This document shows positions 11,216-23,189 of a stretch of DNA of 64,000 bases, piece by piece. The stretch lies in assembly GCA_019973155.2 (NCBI GenBank), contig BPQB01000009.1, positions 434,001 to 498,000 on the forward strand. The letters run 5' to 3'. Under the pieces are notes generated by a model, which did no database searches, was not told the DNA's origin, and saw only the letters and a list, made by a program, of their open reading frames with translations. Numbering within the stretch: position 1 is the first letter of the stretch; every line of letters starts with the position of its first letter. Position numbers and translations under genes: made by a program. The DNA is from Phanerochaete sordida (lineage: Eukaryota > Basidiomycota > Agaricomycetes > Polyporales > Phanerochaetaceae).

Positions 11216-11610
11216 GAGATATCATTGTAACAACATGAATCACAGGCTGGCGAGACTCAAGTACTTATACGATAGTATGTATCATGTATCTGCAACAATC
11301 GTCTGTTAGCAGTACGTAGCTAGTAGACTCATATGTACGAACGTCACGAGAATGGTCCTCGAATGGCAGAGTAGACTTGCTAAATCGCTCCAGGCGGGCG
11401 ACGGCAATCATGTTCTGGAACCCTGCGAGGATCCGTCATGCATATTGCTGAGGCTGGGCCTGTGCATAGTCCTTGGTCTTGCTGCCCAGCATGCTGGTCC
11501 GTGATGATATTGCCTGTGCAGGGGCAGCGAGAGTCAACTAGCGTGCAGAGTTCAGCCATCACCCCCGCCGAAAGCACAGTCCACTCACCTTGTCCCGGGG
11601 GAAATGAATG
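11216..11610. other. Convergent 3' spacer
   Basis: Spacer between the ends of the WD40 gene (plus) and an F-box gene (minus). No gene-like signal seen. Confidence 0.5.
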
Positions 11611-12654
11611 CTATGCCAAATACGCATTTCCCTCCTCCGCCCACTTCGCGCGCACCGCAGGCGACGCGTTCCCATCGGGCGCAGGCGGCCACGGGCCATC
11701 CCCGCCCTCGACGACGTCCAGCCAGTCTCTCCGCGCCTCTTCGGCCGTATAGCTGTGCTGCTCGGGCAGCAGCACGAACATCCCGACGCCCTGCCCGCGC
11801 GCGGACGCCGCAGCGAGGCCGGCAAGGGCCGCCTCCATGCTGGCGTGCACGTCTGCGCCGCCGGCGTCGGAGTACGGCGCGGGCTGCACAGAGACGTGCG
11901 CGAGGTGCGGGAAGCGCGCCGCGAGCGCGACGGCACGCGCGGCCTCGGGCGAGCCCGCTGCGTAGCTGTCGGCTGTGGCTGCGTGCCCCGGCGGGAGGTC
12001 GAGCAGGACGCGGAGGAAGCGCGGGGTGTGGGCGTCTTCGCAGACGCCCGAAAGCCGCAGGTGCGTCGCGCGCGGCGCGAAGTGCGCGAGGACGAGCCAG
12101 AAGGCGGGGTGTGCGCTCCTGGCGCGGATGTGCACGCGGCGGAGGGATGGAAAGCGGGTCGGCGATGTGACGGAGTGGCGGGGCTTGCTGGTGGACGTGA
12201 TGTCGTGGAGGAAGGGGAAGGCTGGGAGGGTGTCGGCGGTGAGGTCGACGTTCCAGCCGTGGATGCCCAGGGTGCGCAGATGGGGAGCTAGGGTGACCAG
12301 GATTGTGTGGACGTTGACGCTTAGCTTGGATATGTACGCCCTTGTCTCTTCCTGCATCTCCCTCCAGCGTTCGAAGGTATACTGGTCGCCAAGTTCGGTC
12401 ATCTGTATGTACCGGACTTGAAGACCCGCTATGAAGAGGTGATGGATGACGGGTAGAGCAGAAAAGGACGCAAGTCGGTTCACAAAGGACAACAGCTTTT
12501 CGTTTCCAAAGAGAGAGACGGACTGGTAGCGAGCGGGGTTGGCGATGCTGTTCATTGTGTGCGACACAAGAGACAGTGAGCATCCAGTGTATCCGCCATC
12601 CGTGCAGGCAAGATCGACAATTTTCTCCCAGAGCTCGACAGGACAGCGTTCCAT
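11611..12654 (-). CDS. F-box domain protein
   Basis: Single exon, 347 residues, ATG at 12654. The N-terminal CPVELWEKIVDLACTDGG...SLSLVSHTMNSIANPARYQSV (residues 4-46) fits the F-box helix pattern, which binds Skp1 in SCF ubiquitin ligases. The rest alternates short strands and helices (LAPHLRTLGIHG, FPSLRRVHIRA, APRATHLRLSG, FPHLAHVSV), as in the irregular leucine-rich regions of basidiomycete F-box proteins that select substrates. The C-terminal part is alanine-rich. The gene is divergent from BMS1, sharing a 421-base upstream region. The substrate is unknown; such genes are often lineage-expanded in Agaricomycetes. Confidence 0.7.
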   Translation of the reverse strand: MERCPVELWEKIVDLACTDGGYTGCSLSLVSHTMNSIANPARYQSVSLFGNEKLLSFVNRLASFSALPVIHHLFIAGLQVRYIQMTELGDQYTFERWREMQEETRAYISKLSVNVHTILVTLAPHLRTLGIHGWNVDLTADTLPAFPFLHDITSTSKPRHSVTSPTRFPSLRRVHIRARSAHPAFWLVLAHFAPRATHLRLSGVCEDAHTPRFLRVLLDLPPGHAATADSYAAGSPEAARAVALAARFPHLAHVSVQPAPYSDAGGADVHASMEAALAGLAAASARGQGVGMFVLLPEQHSYTAEEARRDWLDVVEGGDGPWPPAPDGNASPAVRAKWAEEGNAYLA

Positions 12655-13075
12655 TGCGCGAGGCCAGAGTAGTTTGGGAAGTGAAAGGTCCGAAGAGCCT
12701 AGCCTGAAGGTGCTTCCTTAGCGTCGTGGGATAGCAGTCATTTATCACCGTGTGATTCAAGTTCTCCGCCCTGGGTCGTCACTATAAAAAATGCTCTATA
12801 TTTGGTTATAGCTGTAAGATAGCACATATTGTTCGAATAATACGCGCCTGAAGCACCGTCATGCAATTACCACCAACATCCACCGAAGAGTACTGAGCGA
12901 AACCTCCAACTTCGGGCCCGCTGCGTTCGTGCCTCTGGGGAGAGACGCCCGGCGCACGTGGTGAATCGAGATTGATGGGAGATCAAAAAATGTCGAGAGG
13001 CGCGCGCGCTGCTCATCTGCTCCAGCCTCCGCCAGCCTCAGCCCTCGTCTCCTTCTCAGCCGCCCTCGCAGGACG
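12655..13075. promoter_or_regulatory. Divergent promoter region, F-box gene / BMS1
   Basis: 421 bases between two start codons pointing outward, so both promoters must lie here. No clear TATA box for BMS1. The stretch just upstream of its ATG is CT-rich on the plus strand, as is usual for fungal leaders. Confidence 0.5.
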
Positions 13076-16000
13076 ATGGACGACAAACAACACAAGGCGC
13101 ACAGACCCTCGCAGTCGGGTGCAAAGGCGGAGAAGAAGAAGGGCAAGGGCAAGGAGAAGCAGCACGGCTTCAACGAAAAGGTGCGCAGCCCCCGCTCGTC
13201 CTCGAGCACCGCGGCTTGACCCCGCCCTCGCAGGCATTCGCCCCCAGGTCCGGCCGCAGGGCAGAGCGCCAGGGCCGCCGCAACGCCGAGCGCGACCAGA
13301 CGCGCCTCCATGTCCCCCTCGTCGACCGCACCCCCGACGACGAGCCGCCCCCGGTCGTCGTCGCCGTCGTCGGCCCTCCCGGAGTCGGCAAGACTACTCT
13401 GGTGAAGAGTCTGGTCCGACGTTATACGAAGCAGACGCTTAACCATGTCCAAGGGCCTATCACGGTCGTCAGCGGCAAGAAGAAGCGCATAACATTCATT
13501 GAGTGCAATAGCGACCTCAACTCTATGATCGACATTGCAAAGGTTGCAGACTTGGTCTTGCTAATGATTGACGGGTCTTATGGGTTTGAGATGGTGCGTG
13601 GTCCGTCAATGCTTTTGACCTCCCGTGCTTATTGTTCTCCAGGAAACCTTCGAGTTCCTGAACATTCTGCAATCCCATGGATTCCCCAAGGTCATCGGCA
13701 TCCTCACCCACCTTGACCTCATCAAAAAGGCGTCGACCCTCAAAGACACCAAAAAAGCGCTGAAAAAGCGTTTCTGGACCGAAATCTACCAGGGCGCGAA
13801 GCTCTTCTACCTCTCCGGCGTGCTCAACGGCCGCTACCCCGACACCGAGATCCTCAACCTCTCGCGCTTCATCAGTGTCATGAAGTTCCGGCCCCTCGTC
13901 TTCCGCAACTCGCACCCGTACATGCTCGCGGACCGGCTCGAGGACCTGACGCCGCGCGAGGAGGTGCGCGCGTCGAAGGGCAAGTGCGACCGCACGGTGA
14001 CCGTGTACGGCTACCTGCGCGGCACGAACATGCGCCTGGGCAGCAAGGTGCACATCCCCGGCGTCGGCGACCTGCAGGTGCGGAGCATCACGAAGCTCGG
14101 CGACCCGTGCCCGCTGCCCGACGCGGACAGCGAGAAGCGCCGCAAGCTGAGCGAGAAGCAGAAGCTGCTCGTGCACGCGCCCATGAGCGACATTGGCGGC
14201 GTCATGTACGACAAGGACGCCGTGTACATCAACGTCCCCGGCAGCTTCTCGCGGGGCAACAACGAAGGTACGTGACGTCGTCCGGGCCTGGTGGACGAAG
14301 CTGAGCGCATATATGCAGTTCCCCATGGCGAGGGCGAACGCATGGTTATGGACTTGCAGGACGTCAACACGACACTCGACGACGCCGTCGCTCGCAGCCA
14401 GATCAGGCTCTTCGGCTCGTCGTCGAAACCTCTCGCTGTGGACCCAGGACCGAGTCGACAGCACAGCGGATCAGAGGACGAAGATGAGGACGAAGAGGAC
14501 ATGTCGGGTGACGAGGATGAGGATGACTTCGAAGGTTCCGAGGACGAAGAGGAGTGGGGCTCGGACGCGGAGCTCGAGGGGTCGGAAGAAGAGGACGAGG
14601 ATACGGAAGACGATGGCGAGGACGACGAAGGTGGCAATGATCGGGGCCGCTCCGCACCACGAAACGTCCGACGAGGGACAAGAGGGCTCTCAACGGGCCA
14701 CGACAGACAAGGCAAGGCCGTTGACTTTGCGGACAGCGACTCCGACATGGGCGACTTCGACGAAGACGACGACGACGAAGACGATGTGCCACGGCAGCGT
14801 ACGGGTGCGCGCGTGCGCTTCGGCGACGAGGAGGAGGACGTACACGTGCAGTCGGACGAGGACGACGAGATGGACGAGGATGAGGACGAGGACGTGCCAC
14901 AGTGGAAGAAGAAACTCAGCGAGCGCGCTGCGACAGCGTACGAGGAGCATGGGCGGAAGCGGCGCAAGGACTGGATCAAGCTCATCTACTCGTCATCACT
15001 CACGCCGGAGCAGATCCTCCAGGGCGACGCGCCGGGCCAGGAGCAACAGGGCGGGGACGAGGACGACTTCTTCACAGTCAAGTCGAAGGGTACCGTCGGC
15101 GACGCAGAAGAGGTCCTCGACATGACCAAGGAGAAGGTCGATGCCGAGGCTCTCAAGGCCTGGGAGGACGAGGAGCTCCTCGACTCGATCCGGAACCTCT
15201 TCATCACCGGTGGCTCTGGCTCTGGAGACGCGGAGGGCGGCGCAGGCGGAGACGACGGTTACGAGGACCTCGAGGGTGGCGCCGACTTTGAGGACCTGGA
15301 GGCACAGGGTGGCGACGGCGGCGCCCCGGCGCCCGGGAACCACGAGGCGTCGCGCGCGGCGGCACTCGCGGCGAAGAAGGAGCTGCTGAAGAAGAAGTTC
15401 GACGAGCAGTACGACGACCCGGAGGCGTCGAAGATGGACTTCTACGACGAGAAGAAGGACGAGATCGCGCGGCAGCTGCAGCTGAACCGCGCCGAGTTCG
15501 CGGAGATGGACGCCGAGGCGCGCGCGCTCGTCGAGGGGTACCGGCCGGGCGCGTACGTGCGCATCGAGCTCGCGGACGTGCCGGCGGAGCTCGTCGAGAA
15601 CTTCGACCCGGCGTACCCGATCGTCGTCGGCGGGCTGCTGCCGGCGGAGGAGCGCTTCGGGTTCGTGCAGGTGCGCATCAAGCGGCACCGGTGGCACGCG
15701 CGGACGCTCAAGACGAACGACCCGCTCGTGTTCTCGCTCGGCTGGCGGCGCTTCCAGAGCATCCCGATCTACTCGCTCGACGACCACTCGATCCGGATGC
15801 GCATGCTCAAGTACACGCCCGAGCACATGCACTGCTACGCGACGTTCTACGGGCCCGTCGCGCTCCCGAACACGGGCTTCTGCGCGTTCAACAGCCTCGC
15901 GGGCGACGCGGCGGGCTTCCGCGTGAGCGCGACGGGCGTCGTGCTCGACATCGACCGCGGGACGAAGATCGTGAAGAAGCTGAAGCTGACGGGCGTGCCG

Positions 16001-16796
16001 TACAAGATCTTCAAGAACACGGCGTTCATCAAGGACATGTTCAGCTCCGCGCTCGAGGTCGCCAAGTTCGAGGGCGCGAACATCCGCACCGTGTCCGGCA
16101 TCCGCGGGCAGGTCAAGAAGGCGCTGCCGAAGCCCGACGGCGCGTTCCGTGCGACGTTCGAGGACAAGATCCTCATGAGCGGTGCGTTTCGGCTATTTCG
16201 CTCACGCGCGCGCGCGTGCTCATCGTTTTGCAGACATTGTGTTCCTGCGCGCGTGGTACTCGATCCAGCCGCGCAAGTTCTACAACCCGGTGACGTCGCT
16301 GCTGCTGTCGGACAAGGGCCGTTGGCAGGGGATGCGGCTCACGGGCCAGGTGCGGCGCGAGGAGGGGCTGAAGACGCCGCAGAGCGTGAACTCGACGTAC
16401 AAGAAGGTCGAGCGCGCGCCGCGGCGCTTCAACGCGCTGCGCGTCCCGCAGAAGCTGCAGGCGGCGCTGCCGTACGCGTCGAAGCCGAAGCTGATGCGGC
16501 CGCAGGGGAAGGCGACGTACCTGCAGAAGCGCGCGGTCGTGCTCGAGCCCGAGGAGAAGCAGGCGCTCGCGCTGCTGCAGCAGATGCGCGCGCTGCGCAA
16601 GGACGCGGTCGTGCGCCGGAAGCAGAAGCAGAACGAGCGCAAGGAGGTGCACCGCAAGAAGGTCGCGAAGGAGGAGGCCGCGCGCAGCGAGAAGGACAAG
16701 GAGAAGCGCAAGGAGTACATGCGCGCGGCGGGCATGAAGAGCAAGCGCGAGGCGGACAAGGAGGAGGGCGGCAGCAGGAAGCGGAGAAAGACGTAG
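13076..16796 (+). CDS. BMS1: Ribosome biogenesis GTPase BMS1
   Basis: Five exons give 1171 residues: 13076-13180, 13234-13593, 13643-14267, 14319-16181, 16234-16796. Yeast Bms1 has a similar length. It is a nucleolar GTPase needed for early 40S processing within the SSU processome, where it recruits Rcl1. Visible parts: a lysine-rich N-terminus; [13 protein letters not shown]; the P-loop GPPGVGKTT (82-90); [30 protein letters not shown]; and the specificity loop LTHLD. A long acidic region follows (exon 4 start, many Asp/Glu), then the conserved C-terminal half shared with Tsr1 ([35 protein letters not shown] cut here for length, [19 protein letters not shown]) and a basic coiled tail. Codon use is strongly GC-rich, so long antisense frames exist over it; they are shadows. 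Confidence 0.96.
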
Positions 16797-17482
16797 TATG
16801 TAGCTGCTCGCTGTTTTCGTTTTCGTGCACAAAATATTCTCTGATTTCATGTCTTGGTCGCGGAACCCTGAGCTAAGCGCGGGCCGTCGTGGCGTCCGGC
16901 GATATCCGATACGGAATATGGGGATGGTTTGAGCTAACGGTCTGTGTTTCGTCCTTTCCACTGCTATCGCTAGATAGGAGAAGTCGGCTGCACGGCCGCC
17001 ACGCAGCAGAGGCCAACAGGATCCGTCATGACGCGACGACCGCACGTTGACTGTCTCCGGGCCGTATGCGTGTTTCACCTCGCTGTCGATCCCGCCAGGT
17101 GAAGCACTTGGTGAAGCACCACCTCACCATTCTTGCCAGCCTCCACGCTGCGTGCACAGTCGGCGGTCGCGTGAATCGCATGACGAAAGGAGCAGTAAGC
17201 AGCCTTAGCCCGGGAGATACGGCGGGCGACACGTCGCGCGTGAGCTTTTGTGTCCTTCACCATGCGTTTCACCTTGCAGCGTATCGCCCACTAGGCAGAA
17301 GGATGTGCACATACAGCGACGCAGCAAGCGTGGGCGCCGAGCGCTGTGGTTCCTTCGGCTTCGTCTGACACGCCAGCTGCTCGGCCTTTGGCCGACCCGG
17401 ACCCGTCTCGAGCATCGTCGCTCCCTTAAAGCCGCGGGGACGTCGCGCTGCTGTACGAATACACTCTGCAAGCTCTCTCAGC
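16797..17482. other. Intergenic region upstream of reductase gene
   Basis: 686 bases holding the BMS1 terminator region and the promoter of the gene at 17483. No gene or clear TATA box seen. Confidence 0.5.
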
Positions 17483-20400
17483 ATGGCGAAACTAGTCCTC
17501 CCACCGCTTGACAGCACGCTGCTAACCCTTCTTGACTACCTCGACTTTCACGCCAAGCACAATGCGGACCAGCCGTACTTTCTATTCCCGTCGTCGAACG
17601 ACCTCACCGGTCCGATGGCAGCATTATCGTTCGGAGAGGTCGCGCGCGCGAGCCACAGGATTGCCCACATTCTGCGTCCAGGCCGGGAAGGCAAGGACGG
17701 CGATGTCATCGGTCTTCTCCTGCACACAGACACGGTGCTCTACGTCGCCGTGGTGCTAGGCGCACTCCGCGCAGGGCTTGTGGTCAGCACCAGTCCTGTC
17801 CACTCGTTTCTCACAATTCACCTTTGCCTGCGGTAGCCGTACACTATCTCTCCGCGAAACTCGGCCGAGGCTGTCTGCAACATGCTCGACGCGACAAACT
17901 GCACGCGTATCGTCTCGCACGACCTCCTCGCCGCGCTTGTGGCGGAGGTGCGCGCGGATCGCGACGCCAGGGGCAAGCGGCTGCACATCCAGGACATACC
18001 CGATCTCCTCACCGTATATCCAACCCTGGGCAACTCGCACGCACACACGTCCGTGGAGGCGTACCCCACTCCACAAGTTCCCGTTGACATCGACGACGTA
18101 TGCGTGTACCTGCACTCCTCGGGGTCTACCGGCCTCCCCAAATCGATCCCCTGGACACACCGCTACATCGCGAAGTGGTTCCGCCTCAGTACGTGCCCCC
18201 ACCCACACTGCCGCCCCTTTTGACCTTTCAGCAGATCTCATCGCGGGCGCGCGCCAGCGCGGGATCTGCTTCGGCGCGATGGGCCTGCCGACATTCCACG
18301 CGATGGGCCTCTCGCAGCAGCTCTTCTTCCCGCTCGCGAGTGCGCACCCCGTCGTCGTCTACGCGCCGCAGCACCCCGCGCCGCCCGCCGTGCCGCACCC
18401 GCAGAGCATCTTCGCGCTCGCGCGCGCGAGCGGGTGCTCTGCGCTCTCGCTCGTGCCGTCCGTCGTCGAGGTGCGCGTTACACTGTCTGCCGTCCGGCGC
18501 CCGGCGTTCTCATGCAGAATATCCGTCGTAGGCGTGGGCCCGCTCGGACGAAATCGTGCAGTTCCTAAGCACGCTGCAGCTCGTCGTACGCTCTGCCTCC
18601 CCACTCCCACCCACCCCCTCCTAACCCAACTTCTCGCCCCCAGACCTACGGCGGCGGCCCGCTCGCGCAGAGCGTCGGCGACCGGCTCGTCGCCGCGGGC
18701 GTGCGGCTGCGCTCGGTGTACGGCGGGACCGAGTTCTCGGGGCCGGTGAAGCTGTGGCCCGAGCCGCTCAGCGCCGCGCCCGAGCCGCTCGCGCCGTCCG
18801 CGGACTGGGCGTGGCTCGCGTGGACGGCGGCCGCGACGGCGCGCATGGTGCCGCAGGGCGACGGGACGTACGAGCTTGTGCTTTTCGTGAGTGAATTGGG
18901 GGCGGGGGATTGGGGCGGTGCTGATGGCGTGGACAGGATAATGAGGAGTATCCGCTTGCGGTGTATAACGTGCATGGTGAGAAGGCGTACGCGACCTCGG
19001 ATTTGTTCGAGCCGCATCCGACGAAGGAGGGGCTGTGGAAGATGTGCGTTTTTGCCAGCTCTCGCGCGCCATCGACTGACGCGGTTTTTAGCGTCGGTCG
19101 TAAAGACGATGTCATCATTCTGAGCAATGGCAAGTCCTACATTACGTCTTCAGAGCAACGATGTTAATTTTCTGCCAGGCGAGAAGATTGTGCCCATACC
19201 TCAAGAGGGCCACATCGGCACGAGCCCGCTGCTTATGGGCGCCGTGATGTTCGGCCGCGGGAGGGAACAGGCCGGACTCCTCGTCGAGCCTGCGGAGAAG
19301 TATGCCTTTGATCCCAGGGACGAGGCTGCCTTAATAAGATTCCGACACATGCTCTGGTTTGTGCATGTAGCGCAATTTTCGAAGCTGCGTTGGCTCACGA
19401 GATGTGTTAGGCCTGTCGTCGAAGAAGCGAACTCAACGGCCCCGGCATTCGCAAAGATATTCAAGGAGATGATCATCGTCACGGACCCCGCGAAGCCGCT
19501 TCCGAGGGCAGGGAAGGGCACGATACAGCGCAAGGCAGCCCTGGCGGCGTATGCTGACGAGATTGATAAGTTGTATGTCTTTTTTTCGAGCTCTATCATG
19601 CACGGGCTCATATTCTGTCTAGATACGAGACCGTTAGCGAGAGCACAAGTATCGAGGGCATAGACCTCCCCAGAGCCTGGACCGAAGACGAGCTTATACC
19701 GTGGCTGAGCGCGCAAGCGACCTCGGTCAACGACGACCACGAGCCTACGCCGGACAAGGATCTGTTCCAACAAGGATTCGACAGGTACGCGAACGCAAAC
19801 TGACCGCACACACTCACCATTGATCACTGCGAAATATAGCTTGAGCGCGACGTTCTTCCGCAACCGCATCATCGGCGCGCTACGTGCCACGCGCGAAGCA
19901 CACCTCGCACAAGTCGCACAGAACATATCCCCGAACCTCGTCTTCGAGCACCTCACGATCCGCGCGCTCGCGTCCTTCCTGAGCCGCGCCGCAGACCCCA
20001 CGCTGAGCGATCAGCCGTCCGCGCCCTCCGGCATCGCCGTCGCCGACATCGAGGCCCTGGTGCACAAGTACACGGGGGACCTGCCAGCGGCGAAGGCGAC
20101 GCGTCCCGCCGGCAAGCCCGCGCCCGTCGTGCTGCTCACGGGCTCAACGGGCAACATCGGCTCGCACATCCTTGCATCCCTCCTCGCCGACACACGCATC
20201 GAGCGCGTGTACACGCTGGACCGGCCCTCCGTGCGGGCGCCGCTCGAGCGGCTGAAGGCCGCCTTTGAAGAGCGCGCCTTGCCCGCGGATATGCTCGACG
20301 ACCCGAGGCTCGTCGCCCTCGCCGGGGACGTGACGCAGGAACGGTTCGGACTCGGGGCCGCCGTGTATGACGAGGTACGCTCCAGCCGCTCCGTTGCAAT

Positions 20401-21452
20401 CGAATGTGCTCACGCATGCCCGCCAGGTGCTCGGAGCTGCCACGCATTTAATCCACAACGCGTGGCCGGTCAACTTCAACCTGCCGCTGCAGGCGTACGA
20501 GGCGCAGGTCGCGGGCGTGCGCCGGCTCGTCGACGTCTGCGCCGCGGCGCCGCGCCATGTCAGACTGCTGATGACCTCGTCGATCGGCGCGGCGAGCCTG
20601 TGGGATGCGCGTCGCGGCGCGGTGCCCGAGGCTGCGCTGCCTGACCCTGCGGTGGCGGCGAGCAACGGGTATAGCGCGTCGAAATATGTCGTGGAGCAGG
20701 TATGTCATGCGCCCCCGCCGACTGTGAGTCTGCTGCTCATGCGTTTGTGCAGATCTTGACGGGTGCGGTGGCCAAAGGCCTGGGCGCGACCGTCGTCAGG
20801 ATGGGGCAGGCGTGCGGCGCGAAGGCGACGGGCGCGTGGGGCACGACCGAGTGGATGCCGATCATGGTCAAGTCGAGCGCGTCGCTGGGGTGTCTTCCTG
20901 CGATGTCTGGCGTAAGCACGCGTCCTTGTCGCCTCTCGCCGCCAGTACGCTGACGTTTCGCAGCCTATTCGGAATTGGGTCCCGCTGGACGCGATCGGTG
21001 AGGCATACGTCGACTGGGTCACCGCCGACGGCGCGCTGCCCGCGTTTGTCAACGTGGTGCACCCTCGGCCGACGTCGTGGGACGTCGTCTTGCGTGGACT
21101 GCGGGAAGAGCTCGGCTGGCTGCCCGTCGTTCCGCTGGACGTGTGGGTCGCAAAACTCGATGCGATGTCCGGGGTTGCGACTGCCGATGATCTCGCCAGA
21201 GTCGTAGGTTTTTTGCGGTCTTTGGATGTCGACGTCTCTGATCAACTCGCAACACAGCCCGCGCTGAAACTGCTGGCGTTGTTCCGACGATGGGCGGCTG
21301 GACAAGAGGACGGTGCAGAAGGCGTGAGCAGCCTGGTGTTTGCGTCGGACAATCTGCAGCACTCGAGCCCGACGATGCGTGAGCTGCAGCCGCTGTCGGA
21401 GGAGCACGCGCGGATGTGGGTGCGGTACTGGAGGTCGCGACACTACCTGTAA
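17483..21452 (+). CDS. NRPS-like adenylate-forming reductase (A-PCP-R)
   Basis: Fourteen exons give 1096 residues: 17483-17782, 17837-18188, 18232-18470, 18532-18585, 18644-18886, 18937-19043, 19092-19129, 19179-19356, 19411-19572, 19623-19784, 19840-20374, 20427-20699, 20753-20911, 20964-21452. The adenylation domain shows HSSGSTGLPKS (SSGSTG at 194-199), YGGGPLAQ, VYGGTEFSG and GRKDDVIILSNGEK. The carrier domain has the phosphopantetheine serine at 612 in QGFDSLSATF, a codon split by intron 10. The reductase domain has the NADPH loop TGSTGNIG (about 711) and catalytic Tyr872 and Lys876 in NGYSASKYVVEQ. The family activates a carboxylic acid as its AMP ester, tethers it and releases an aldehyde. 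It lacks a condensation domain. The substrate is unknown. Intron 7 (19130-19178) has GC-AG ends. Confidence 0.92.
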
Positions 21453-21772
21453 CGTAGCGTAGTCACGAGCCCGAGGAGCGGCCGAGCGCTCTCTGCGTCG
21501 GCGCTCTGTCGCGCCTTCCATATGGACGGCGGTTTACGCAGGTCTGGCAGGGACGTGGCACTGCGCGCCGCGGTCGTGTGAGGGACGAACCTCTCCCGCC
21601 CCAGCCCTGCCTCTGGCGTATCCGATAAGCAGACGGCCGCCTAACCTCCCACCACTCCAAGCTGTTTGCGCTCCGCGGCGTCCGAACTCTCGTTCGCTCT
21701 CGTCTCCCACGTGGGAATGCCCCACGCTTGCCCAGGCCGGCCACTCGCGCGCCCGCCAGGTTTCTTGCGACC
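21453..21772. other. Short intergenic spacer
   Basis: 320 bases between two plus-strand genes; it must hold the reductase terminator and the amidase promoter. Nothing else recognised. Confidence 0.5.
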
Positions 21773-22961
21773 ATGCCCATGAGAGTTGCTGTCGTGCAGT
21801 TTGCGCCCAAGGTCGGTCTCAGGACTCGCAGAGAACCAGAATAGCTCGCTAAAACGCTGCGCAGATAGGGGAGGTGCAGTACAATGTGGAGAAAGCCACC
21901 AAACTGCTCAGCGAGTGCGTATCAGCTCCGCGGCGGCCGTAGCCAGCAGCAGTGCACTGCTGACACTGCGACGCTTATTTTCAGCGTAGAGCCAGGGACG
22001 GTCGACCTCGTATGCCTCCCTGAAATGATCTTCTCAGGTTCGCCGTTCCTCCGTTTCTGCACACGTCCTTATCGCTGAGAATAATTGCGTTCTGGAAGGC
22101 TACGTCTTCAAAGACGCGGACGCCATATCGCCGTACCTCGAGGACCCAGAGACAGGTCCCACGTCCCGCTTCTGCGCCGCCTTGTCCAAGAGACTTGGAT
22201 GCTACGTCATCGCAGGTTACCCAGAGGCTCTGGGGCCCGCCGAGCCCCGGAGCACGATCATCATGGAGAACTACGAGCACGAAGAAGTCGGCGCGAACAG
22301 CGCGATGGTGTACGCCCCCGACGGGACACGTGTGGGCAACTACCGCAAGACGAATCCCTTCGAGACCGACAAGACCTGGGCCAAGCCCGGTACGCTCCGC
22401 CCACCATCCCACATCCCTCTCACTGTCTGACACCGTCGCCCCGCAGGCACCGGCTTCGCGACGTACAACCTCCCGCACCCGCTGCGCACGCTGGCGCTCG
22501 GGATCTGCATGGACCTGAACGCGCAGCCGCCCGCGCTGTGGACGCTCGAGGACGGGCCGTACGAGCTCGCGCAGCACTGCGTCGACGCGCGCGCGAACGT
22601 GCTGCTCCTGCTCAACGCGTGGCTCGACTCGGGCGCGCCGTCCGACGACGGCAAGGACTGGAGCACCCTCAACTTCTGGGTCGCGCGCCTGCGCCCGCTC
22701 TGGGCGGAGTCGTCTGCCGGCGGGCACGGCGACGAGGATGGGCCCGAAACGACCGTCATCGTGTGCAACCGTTCCGGCGAGGAGAATGGTGCGAATATAA
22801 CATCCTCGACGTGTGCGCCAAGCAGAGCTGACTTGACGACCACAGGCGAAAAGTTTGCTGGAACCTCCGCGATCTATTCGCTGCGCAGGGGCTCAGGCAG
22901 GCCGAGACTCCTCCATTCCATGGATAGGACTACGGAAGGTGTAGCGATATGGACTGTATAA
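21773..22961 (+). CDS. NTA1: Protein N-terminal amidase (nitrilase superfamily)
   Basis: Six exons give 296 residues: 21773-21811, 21865-21914, 21985-22037, 22099-22389, 22447-22788, 22846-22961. The nitrilase catalytic triad is present: Glu in LVCLPEMIFSG, Lys in GNYRKTNPFETD and Cys in LALGICMDLNAQ. The C-terminus GTSAIYSLRRG...GVAIWTV fits the Nta1 group. Nta1 removes the side-chain amide from N-terminal Asn or Gln, turning proteins into substrates for the Arg/N-degron pathway. It is shorter than yeast Nta1 (about 450 residues), which is usual for filamentous fungi. It lies about 320 bases downstream of the reductase on the same strand. A small-molecule amidase of the same fold is the alternative. 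Confidence 0.85.
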
Positions 22962-23189
22962 CAATCAGCGTTGTCCGCGCCACTTCACGCACCGGTACTA
23001 GGGCTCGCGTGGGCAAAGGCGACGAAAGAGAATCACGGACGGGCACTGGCAAGCCCGGCAAATTAGGGTGTGTGCATGCGGGGCGCAAGTGTTGTGCTCG
23101 CCCAGGCGATGGGATGCGAAACCTAGACGAAGCTTCGCTGTAACAGCCGGAGGTGGCAACGCCGTGAAACTTGGCGAAGGCTGGAGTGC

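Noticed and set aside
14403..15832. Long minus-strand open frames of up to 320 codons
   Set aside because: They lie antisense to BMS1 exon 4, whose acidic GAC/GAG codons read as Ser/Val/Leu runs in antisense. Low complexity and no motifs.
2259..22961. A secondary-metabolite cluster formed by the flavin reductase, CoA racemase and adenylate-forming reductase
   Set aside because: They are spread over 20 kb with BMS1, an F-box gene and the unnamed family gene between them. No core synthase, transporter or regulator is present.
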